DNA from: Rhodanobacteraceae bacterium UBA703
GTDB taxonomy: Bacteria > Pseudomonadota > Gammaproteobacteria > Xanthomonadales > Rhodanobacteraceae
Length of the DNA: 18,747 bases
Direction: 5' to 3'
NCBI GenBank assembly: GCA_002297645.1
Contig: DBMH01000308.1
Span: forward strand, 1 to 18,747
Made by a program: the position numbers and the translations under genes. A model generated the notes under the pieces. The model was not told the DNA's origin and ran no database searches. It saw nothing but the letters and a program-made list of their open reading frames with translations. Below, in pieces: positions 13,856-18,747 of the stretch. Every line of letters begins with the position of its first letter. Positions within the stretch are counted from its first letter, which is position 1.

Positions 13856-15592
13856 ATGAAGAGGCATATCCCGAGTCCGTTTCCCCGTCCGAGTCCGCAC
13901 CGGTGCCTTTCGCATCTGGCGATGGCCATCGCGGCGGCGTTGTGCGCCGCTCCCGCGCTGGCCGACGAAATGCGTCCCGTGGCCACGATGCAGGCGCGCG
14001 CCCTGGCGGGCGGCCGGTTCTCGATGCATCCGGTCAGGCCCGCGACGACGGTCGATCCCGTTCCGCAGGCGGGGAGGGGGATGAAGACGCTGCGAGTGAC
14101 GAGCTGTGCCGACGATGGTGGTGCCGGCACCTTGCGCAGCGTCGTCGCGTCCGCCGCGAACGACGATACGGTCGACCTGCGCCGGTTGCCCTGTGAACGT
14201 ATCGAGTTGGCGGATGGGGCGATCCTGATCCCGCCGACGGTTCATGCCCTGACGATCCTGGGGCCGGGACGCGGTGCTCTGACGATCGACGCCGCCGGAC
14301 GCAGCAATGTCCTGGTGCATCCCGGTGGTGGCCCGCTCGCGATCCGTGGAGTTTCGATCGAGAACGGGTACGCCGTGGACGAGTGGGGAGGCTGCCTCAG
14401 TGCCCCCAGCGGCGCTATTCGCCTGAGCCACGTACGCCTGCGTTCCTGCATCGCGCATCAGGTGACCGGGAGTCGTGGAGGGATTCGCGGCGGAGCGATC
14501 TTCGCGTTCGGGGACGTGATGCTGGAGGATAGCGAGGTACTCGACAACGTCGTTTCCAGCGAGCTGCCGGGCAGCGTCGTGCCGCCCGACGGCGATGGCG
14601 ACGGTATCATCATCTACCCGCTGGCAGGCGGCGCCGTCTCCACGCTGCTCGGTGGCATCACGTTGAATCGCAGCCGCGTATCGGGCAATCGTGTGATCTC
14701 GACGACAGACGGCGGGCTTGGCCAGGCGCGCGGTGGCGGCTTGTACACGACGTCGGGAAGCATCGCCGTCACGGACAGCGTGATCGCCGGCAACAGCGTG
14801 ACGTCCGGCTTCGAGGACGTCCAGGGCTACACCAGTTTCGTCGCCGGTGGGGGGCTGTTCGCGGCGTCGGGCCGGTTGACGATTGCGGGTTCGACCATTG
14901 CGGGGAACGAGGTCGTATCGACAGCCGACATCCAATGGCAGCGCGGCGGCGGCATCGCCTACATGGGCGCCAGTGCGCGGATCCGGCATTCGACGATCGA
15001 AGGCAACCGCACGACCGGTGACGGCGGCGGCCTGCACCACCAGGGAGCGTCACTCCGGTTGGCGAACAGCACGGTTTCCGGCAATACGGCCGCGCGTGGC
15101 GCCGGTGGCCTGGAGGACATCAGTCCCACGGTAATGGATCACGTGACCATCGCGTTCAATCGCGGCGGCACGGTCGGCGGCGCGATGTTCCACCGTGGCG
15201 GCGAACTGCACAACTCGATCGTCAGCGACAACAGTACCGACGAGGGCGCCGGCGCCGACCTTGCAACCGGAAGTGGCGAGTCCGTAAGGGGCGACCACAA
15301 CGTGATCGGAAGCTCCGGCGGCACGGTGCCGGCCGATACGTTGAGTATCGATCCGATGCTGCTGCCGCTGGCGGACAACGGCGGGCCGACACGGACGCAC
15401 GCGCTGGATCCCGCGAGCCAGGCGATCGACGCGGGCGAAGCGGTTCCGGGTCTGCGATTCGACCAGCGGGGCGCCGGATTCCGGCGGAAGTCGGGTCCCG
15501 CGTCCGACATCGGTGCGTTCGAAGTCCATCGGCCGGATGCCGACGAGCTGTTCGACGACCACTTCGAAGGCGACGTCTCCCCAGCGTTGTAG
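13856..15592 (+). CDS. Secreted right-handed beta-helix protein, choice-of-anchor Q type
   Basis: Encodes 578 aa from ATG 13856, preceded by GGAGG at 13842-13846. The frame is open further upstream, but only this start gives a signal peptide, with cleavage after ALA at about residue 36. Residues about 79-110 (LRVTSCADDGGAGTLRSVVASAANDDTVDL) resemble the N-cap of CSLREA-like and polymorphic outer-membrane beta-helices. The middle has rungs such as GGGLYTTSGSIAVTDSVIAGN, GGGLFAASGRLTIAGSTIAGN and GGGLHHQGASLRLANSTVSGN at about 293, 331 and 390. DGDGDG (245-250) may bind calcium. The C-terminal PLADNGGPTRTHALDPASQAIDAG and SDIGAFE mark the choice-of-anchor Q domain. It ends DELFDDHFEGD, which may be a short sorting tag. 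Probably exported or surface-attached; adhesin or polysaccharide binding is possible, but no catalytic site is evident. Confidence 0.85.
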   Translation: MKRHIPSPFPRPSPHRCLSHLAMAIAAALCAAPALADEMRPVATMQARALAGGRFSMHPVRPATTVDPVPQAGRGMKTLRVTSCADDGGAGTLRSVVASAANDDTVDLRRLPCERIELADGAILIPPTVHALTILGPGRGALTIDAAGRSNVLVHPGGGPLAIRGVSIENGYAVDEWGGCLSAPSGAIRLSHVRLRSCIAHQVTGSRGGIRGGAIFAFGDVMLEDSEVLDNVVSSELPGSVVPPDGDGDGIIIYPLAGGAVSTLLGGITLNRSRVSGNRVISTTDGGLGQARGGGLYTTSGSIAVTDSVIAGNSVTSGFEDVQGYTSFVAGGGLFAASGRLTIAGSTIAGNEVVSTADIQWQRGGGIAYMGASARIRHSTIEGNRTTGDGGGLHHQGASLRLANSTVSGNTAARGAGGLEDISPTVMDHVTIAFNRGGTVGGAMFHRGGELHNSIVSDNSTDEGAGADLATGSGESVRGDHNVIGSSGGTVPADTLSIDPMLLPLADNGGPTRTHALDPASQAIDAGEAVPGLRFDQRGAGFRRKSGPASDIGAFEVHRPDADELFDDHFEGDVSPAL

Positions 15593-15604
15593 TCGAAGAG
15601 GGCA

Positions 15605-15636
15605 GGGCACGGGTCGCCGGAACGCGGCCCGTGCCC
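15605..15636. terminator. Strong hairpin between convergent genes, likely bidirectional terminator
   Basis: Thirteen base pairs (one G-U) join 15605-15617 to 15624-15636 around the 6-nt loop CGGAAC. The outer nine pairs are GGGCACGGG/CCCGTGCCC. It begins 13 nt after the beta-helix stop and ends 28 nt from the stop of the convergent HhH gene. There is no T-run on either side, which is common in high-GC genomes, so Rho may assist. Confidence 0.6.
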
Positions 15637-15663
15637 GGGGCCCGCGGATGCATGCGCCTCACG

Positions 15664-16179
15664 TCAGGGCGTCTTGCCGCGTTCGATCATTTCTTCCTGC
15701 AGGCGCTTGAGATCCTTCCAGCGGTTGTCGGCGGCCAGCGCGGCCTGCTGCGCCCAGGTTTCCGGATTGGCGAAGCGGAAGCTGGGACCGCCGTGCTCGA
15801 GGATCTCGAGCAGGTCCTGCTCGTCGAGCCGGGCGAGGCTTGCGAAGCCCTCGATCCCGTGCGCGCGCAGCAGTTCCTCGATCTTCGGGCCGATGCCTTC
15901 GAGGATGGTCAGGTCCTCGGCATGCTTGAGGTTGAAGCCGGCGGCACGCGCGGCGCCGACGTCGATGAGGCGTGCCGGGCCCGGAACGTGCGGATGGTCG
16001 AATTCCGGCAGGGGATCGAGCGGGCGTGTCGGCGGCGGCCCCGACGCCGGCTCGGGTGGGGCGACGGGCGGCGCCGGCGGATGCTCGCGGCGATGGCGCG
16101 CGACGATCCCGCCGATCGTCAGGCCGCCGGACAGGAATCCCATTACGAACCACAGCAAGCGCTCGCCGATCGGATCCAT
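15664..16179 (-). CDS. Membrane-anchored helix-hairpin-helix domain protein
   Basis: Encodes 171 aa from ATG 16179-16177, with a strong GAGGAG ribosome binding site 5 nt upstream (16190-16185 on the minus strand). Residues about 8-27 (LLWFVMGFLSGGLTIGGIVA) form one membrane helix followed by basic RHRREH, which predicts the rest to be cytoplasmic. A Pro-rich linker (about 34-70) leads to a helix-hairpin-helix, EDLTILEGIGPKIEELLRAHGI (about 88-109). A conserved-looking helical tail follows with EHGGPSFRFANPETWAQQAALAADNRWKDLKRLQEEM. This type of domain is seen as an appendage in several bacterial proteins, but its ligand is unknown to me; DNA binding is suggested only by the HhH fold. It diverges from creD across 231 bp and converges with the beta-helix gene. 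Confidence 0.85.
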   Translation of the reverse strand: MDPIGERLLWFVMGFLSGGLTIGGIVARHRREHPPAPPVAPPEPASGPPPTRPLDPLPEFDHPHVPGPARLIDVGAARAAGFNLKHAEDLTILEGIGPKIEELLRAHGIEGFASLARLDEQDLLEILEHGGPSFRFANPETWAQQAALAADNRWKDLKRLQEEMIERGKTP

Positions 16180-16199
16180 CGTTGCTCCTCGCGGATCGG

Positions 16200-16240
16200 T
16201 GCCGGCGGGACGCTTCGGATGTGGACGACATCCGCCGGCA
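16200..16240 (+). other. Nested mutually exclusive inverted repeats in the HhH-creD divergent gap
   Basis: TGCCGGCGG (16200-16208) pairs with CCGCCGGCA (16232-16240). Inside it CGGATGT (16216-16222) pairs with ACATCCG (16228-16234) around GGACG. The two stems share 16232-16234, so they cannot both form completely. It could be an operator for either divergent gene or a GC-driven coincidence. No convincing promoter was found in the remainder of 16180-16410. Confidence 0.3.
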
Positions 16241-16410
16241 ATGGCCCCCGGCGCAGCCTACCACCGCCGGCAGCCGGGATTGGTCAAGATTTCGCAAGCG
16301 CGTCCCGTCCGCGACGCGTCGCGGCGTCGCCCGCGGCGCGCCCGAATTCGCCCGGACGCTGCCGTGCCGGACGACTTCAATCCTCCGCATCTTCGACGGG
16401 AGGAAACACG

Positions 16411-17730
16411 ATGACGACGCGATGGATCCACGGCGCGACCTTCAAGGTGCTCGGCATCGGCCTGCTGGCGCTGCTGATGCTGATTCCGCTGGCCCAGGTG
16501 AACGACCTCGTGCGCGAGCGCGAAGGACGTGCGTACGAGGCGACGATGCAGATCGCATCGCGCTGGGGGGCGCAGCAGAAGCTCGGCGGTCCGGTGCTGG
16601 TCGTGCCGGTGCAGACGACGCAGCGCCAGGGCGACGCGCAGGTGACGACCGAAACGCGCGAATACCTGCTGCCGGACCGGCTCGCGATACGCACGCACCT
16701 CGAACCGGAAGTGCGCCGCTACGGCCTGTACGAGACCGTCGTCTACGTCGCCGAAACGACGCTCGAGGGCCGCTTCCTCGCCACGGACATCGCGGCGCTC
16801 GCCGGGCCGGGGCGGGACGTGCAGTGGCAGCGGGCGGAACTGCGCGTACCGGTCGCCGACGTGCGCGGCATCCGCCGCGTGTCGCCGCTGCGCTTCGGGG
16901 AGCACGAACTCAGTTTCGGGCCGGATGCCGGCGGCGTCGCCGGCATTGCGGCGATTTCCGCGCCTATCCGACTGGATGCGGATGCCTTGCCGCCGCAACT
17001 GTCGTTCGCGTTCGATCTCGCGCTCGCCGGCAGCGAACGCTTTTCCGTATTGCCGCTGGCGCGGCAGACGGAATTGCAGGCGAGCGGCGCGTGGGCGGAT
17101 CCGGGCTTCGACGGTGCGTTTCTGCCGGCCTCGCGCCGCGTCGACGCGAAGGGCTTCGAGGCGGGCTGGCAGGTGCTCGACCTGAACCGGCGCATCGCCC
17201 AGCGCTGGAGCGAGGCCGACTCGAACGGGCTGGCGCTCTGCGAAAGCGCATTCGGCGTCAGCCTCGTGCGCCCGGCGGGGCCATACCAGCAGAACGTGCG
17301 GGCCGGCAAATACGGCGTGTTGTTCGTCGCGCTGACCTTCGTCGCGTTCTTCCTGTTCGAGGTCCTGCGCGGCCTGCGCGTGCATCCGGTGCAGTACCTG
17401 CTGGTCGGCGTGGCGCTGTGCACGTTCTACGTGGTCCTGCTGGCCCTGTCCGAGCAGTTTGGATTCGGTCCGGCGTACTTCGCGGCAGCGGCCGCGACGG
17501 TCGCGCTGGTCGGCGGCTACGCGGCCGCGGTGCTTGCGCAACGGCGCGCGGGGTTCGTGCTCGCAGGCCTGATGGCCCTGGTCTACGGCTTGCTCTACGG
17601 GCTCGTCGCCAGCGAGGACTACGCGCTGCTGATGGGCGCGCTGGCGCTGCTCGCGACGGTTTCCGCGCTAATGTACCTGACGCGTCGCGTGGACTGGTAC
17701 GCGATGGGGCCGGCCGGACACGCCTCCTGA
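16411..17730 (+). CDS. creD: Cell envelope integrity inner-membrane protein CreD
   Basis: Encodes 439 aa (E. coli CreD is 450). The start ATG 16411 follows GGGAGGAAA (16398-16406). One N-terminal membrane helix (about 12-30) is followed by a large periplasmic domain (about 31-298) with the family patterns RWGAQQKLGGPVLVVPV and EYLLPDRLAI. Five C-terminal helices lie at about 301-318, 327-347, 355-376, 381-399 and 404-423, with GVLFVALTFVAFFLFE and RVHPVQYLLVGVALCTFYVVLLALSE as signatures. CreD expression affects envelope integrity and colicin/beta-lactam phenotypes in enterobacteria; its biochemical role is unknown. Here it is not beside the CreBC two-component system but 17 nt ahead of tsaB, so control by CreBC cannot be assumed. 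Confidence 0.94.
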   Translation: MTTRWIHGATFKVLGIGLLALLMLIPLAQVNDLVREREGRAYEATMQIASRWGAQQKLGGPVLVVPVQTTQRQGDAQVTTETREYLLPDRLAIRTHLEPEVRRYGLYETVVYVAETTLEGRFLATDIAALAGPGRDVQWQRAELRVPVADVRGIRRVSPLRFGEHELSFGPDAGGVAGIAAISAPIRLDADALPPQLSFAFDLALAGSERFSVLPLARQTELQASGAWADPGFDGAFLPASRRVDAKGFEAGWQVLDLNRRIAQRWSEADSNGLALCESAFGVSLVRPAGPYQQNVRAGKYGVLFVALTFVAFFLFEVLRGLRVHPVQYLLVGVALCTFYVVLLALSEQFGFGPAYFAAAAATVALVGGYAAAVLAQRRAGFVLAGLMALVYGLLYGLVASEDYALLMGALALLATVSALMYLTRRVDWYAMGPAGHAS

Positions 17731-17734
17731 GCCT

Positions 17735-17740
17735 TACACT
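17735..17740 (+). promoter_or_regulatory. -10-like hexamer directly before tsaB (possible leaderless start)
   Basis: TACACT ends 7 nt before the tsaB ATG, and no Shine-Dalgarno is visible. A promoter here would begin transcription at or next to the ATG, giving a leaderless mRNA. There is no clear -35. Read-through from creD is an equally good explanation. Confidence 0.2.
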
Positions 17741-17747
17741 TGCCGGC

Positions 17748-18440
17748 ATGAACCTGCTCGCGATCGAAACCGCCACCGAATCCTGTTCCGCCGCGCTGCT
17801 CGTCGACGGGCGCCTGCTGGCGCGCAGCGAACTGGCGCCGCGCCGCCACGCCGAGCTGCTGCTGTCGATGTGCGACGCCTTGCTGTCGGAGGCCGGGCTG
17901 CGTCGGACGGACCTCGACGCGCTCGCGGTGGGCTGCGGACCGGGAGCGTTCACCGGTGTACGTCTGGCGGTTTCCGCCGCGCAAGGCATCGCGCTCGCGC
18001 TGGACCTGCCGGTCGTGCCGGTGTCGTCGCTCGCCGCGCTGGCGATGCAGGCGCCGGACAACGGTGCCGACCTCCTCGCCGTCATCGACGCGCGCATGGG
18101 CGAGATCTACGCCGGCAGCTTCCGGCGCGGAGAAGATGGCCTCGTGGCGCCGCTGGGCAGCGAGACCGTCGGCGCGGCGGCAGCGCTCGCGCTGCCGCCG
18201 TCGCGTGCGTGGAACGTGGTCGGCAGCGGCTGGGCGAGCTATGGCGAGGCCCTTGCCACGCGCCTGCCGGCGCCCCCCGTCTGGGCCGACGGCGAACGGT
18301 ATCCGCAGGCGATCGACATCGCGCGTCTCGCCGCGCCGCTCGCGCGCTCCGGGCAGGGGATCGCCGCGGAGCACGTGCTGCCGGTGTACCTGCGCGACAA
18401 GGTGGCGCTCACGCTGGCGGAGCAGCGCGCGCGCCATTGA
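17748..18440 (+). CDS. tsaB: tRNA t6A37 biosynthesis protein TsaB (YeaZ)
   Basis: Encodes 230 aa (E. coli TsaB 231). TsaB is an ASKHA-fold partner of TsaD that, with TsaE and TsaC, makes threonylcarbamoyladenosine at position 37 of tRNAs decoding ANN codons. The start MNLLAIETATESCSAALL is canonical. HAELLLSMCDALL (34-46) and GCGPGAFTGVRLAVSAAQGIA (about 62-82) are the family signatures, and AVIDARMGEIYAG lies in the second half. The frame is open far upstream within creD, but ATG 17748 gives the proper N-terminus. The gap to creD is 17 nt without a good ribosome binding site. The C-terminal VLPVYLRDKVALT is typical. Confidence 0.95.
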   Translation: MNLLAIETATESCSAALLVDGRLLARSELAPRRHAELLLSMCDALLSEAGLRRTDLDALAVGCGPGAFTGVRLAVSAAQGIALALDLPVVPVSSLAALAMQAPDNGADLLAVIDARMGEIYAGSFRRGEDGLVAPLGSETVGAAAALALPPSRAWNVVGSGWASYGEALATRLPAPPVWADGERYPQAIDIARLAAPLARSGQGIAAEHVLPVYLRDKVALTLAEQRARH

Positions 18441-18463
18441 CGGAAACGACGGCTCGTTCCGTC
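18439..18463. terminator. Hairpin overlapping the tsaB stop, between convergent genes
   Basis: GACGGAA (18439-18445) pairs with TTCCGTC (18457-18463). After a single bulged A, CGA (18447-18449) pairs with TCG (18454-18456) around CGGC. It includes the last two bases of the tsaB stop codon and lies in the 44-nt gap to the convergent gene. No T-run is present. Confidence 0.45.
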
Positions 18464-18484
18464 GGCCTCGCGCCGGCCCGGTGC

Positions 18485-18747
18485 TCAGTTGCCGTCCGCA
18501 GGTTCCGGTATCCGCAGCGGGATGTTCGCCAGCACGCGGGTGCCCGTGTCGTCGTCGAGCACAAGGACGTGCAGGGTTTCGCCCGGCTTCGCATCCAGGA
18601 CGTAACCGTCGAAGCCGCGCTTCTTGGCGAGGTTGAGGCGCAACGACTTCTTGTCGGGGCCGATGAAGCTCGGCTGTGCCAGTCCGCGCAGCGCTCCCCG
18701 CGCATCGACCACGGCCAGCACCGGATGCCGCGCGCCGTCGACGCGCG
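18485..18747 (-). CDS. Hypothetical protein, C-terminal part only (runs off the right edge)
   Basis: The minus-strand frame is open from the window edge to the TGA at 18487-18485, giving the last 86 residues. It reads through a GTG at 18721 with no upstream stop, so the true start lies outside. Visible sequence includes ARHPVLAVVDARGALRGLAQ, PSFIGPDKKSLRLNLAKKRG and PGETLHVLVLDDDTGTRVLA, a pattern of alternating hydrophobic residues suggesting a beta-rich domain. No motif is recognised, and I do not assign a function. It converges on tsaB with a hairpin between them. Confidence 0.7.
   Translation of the reverse strand, partial: RVDGARHPVLAVVDARGALRGLAQPSFIGPDKKSLRLNLAKKRGFDGYVLDAKPGETLHVLVLDDDTGTRVLANIPLRIPEPADGN

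Noticed and set aside
13605..13859. 84-codon plus-strand frame ending in ATGA overlap with the beta-helix gene
   Set aside because: Its ATG lies inside the operator and upstream of the probable transcription start. It has no ribosome binding site, no recognisable domain and mixed third-position GC, so a real leader peptide is not supported.
15631..16410. Upstream in-frame extension of creD by 260 codons
   Set aside because: It runs antisense through the HhH gene and the divergent gap. The strong ribosome binding site and canonical N-terminus put the start at 16411.

Overview
The window is high-GC chromosomal DNA from a gammaproteobacterium, most likely of the order Lysobacterales (Xanthomonadales). 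That placement is an inference from three things: gene order (ruvC-ruvA-kup-ruvB-ybgC-tolQRAB-pal-cpoB-queE-queC), the character of the Pal and QueE/QueC proteins, and the base composition. I could not run a database search.

Layout. The left edge (1-372, minus) holds the N-terminal part of a TPR protein that runs out of the window. Diverging from it is a long plus-strand housekeeping block, about 615-11917. It starts with Holliday-junction processing (ruvC, ruvA, and after a kup potassium transporter, ruvB). ybgC and the Tol-Pal envelope system follow (tolQ, tolR, tolA, tolB, pal, cpoB), and two 7-deazaguanine genes (queE, queC) close it. Many junctions are ATGA overlaps or gaps under 20 nt (ruvC/ruvA, ruvB/ybgC, tolR/tolA, tolA/tolB, pal/cpoB, cpoB/queE), so most of the block is probably co-transcribed. 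The longest gap inside the Tol-Pal set, tolB to pal, carries a 10-bp hairpin capped by GAAA.

A tRNA-Lys(UUU) at 12071-12145 marks the start of an accessory stretch (about 12146-15592). It contains a frameshifted and truncated IS3-family transposase, a small XRE/cI-like repressor on the minus strand, a 13-bp perfect inverted repeat sitting over divergent promoter-like hexamers, and a large secreted beta-helix protein of the choice-of-anchor Q type on the plus strand. This repressor-operator-secreted protein arrangement is the most unusual part of the window, although no integrase or attachment repeat was seen.

A hairpin without a T-run (15605-15636) separates the secreted protein from a convergent, membrane-anchored helix-hairpin-helix protein (15664-16179, minus). 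Diverging from that gene is a plus-strand pair, creD (inner-membrane envelope-integrity protein) and tsaB (tRNA t6A37 biosynthesis). At the right edge the 3' end of an unidentified minus-strand gene converges on tsaB.

Functionally the core block joins DNA recombination, envelope constriction and outer-membrane stability, and tRNA modification (queuosine through QueE/QueC, t6A through TsaB). I see no CRISPR array, no intact mobile element, no rRNA and no clear riboswitch.
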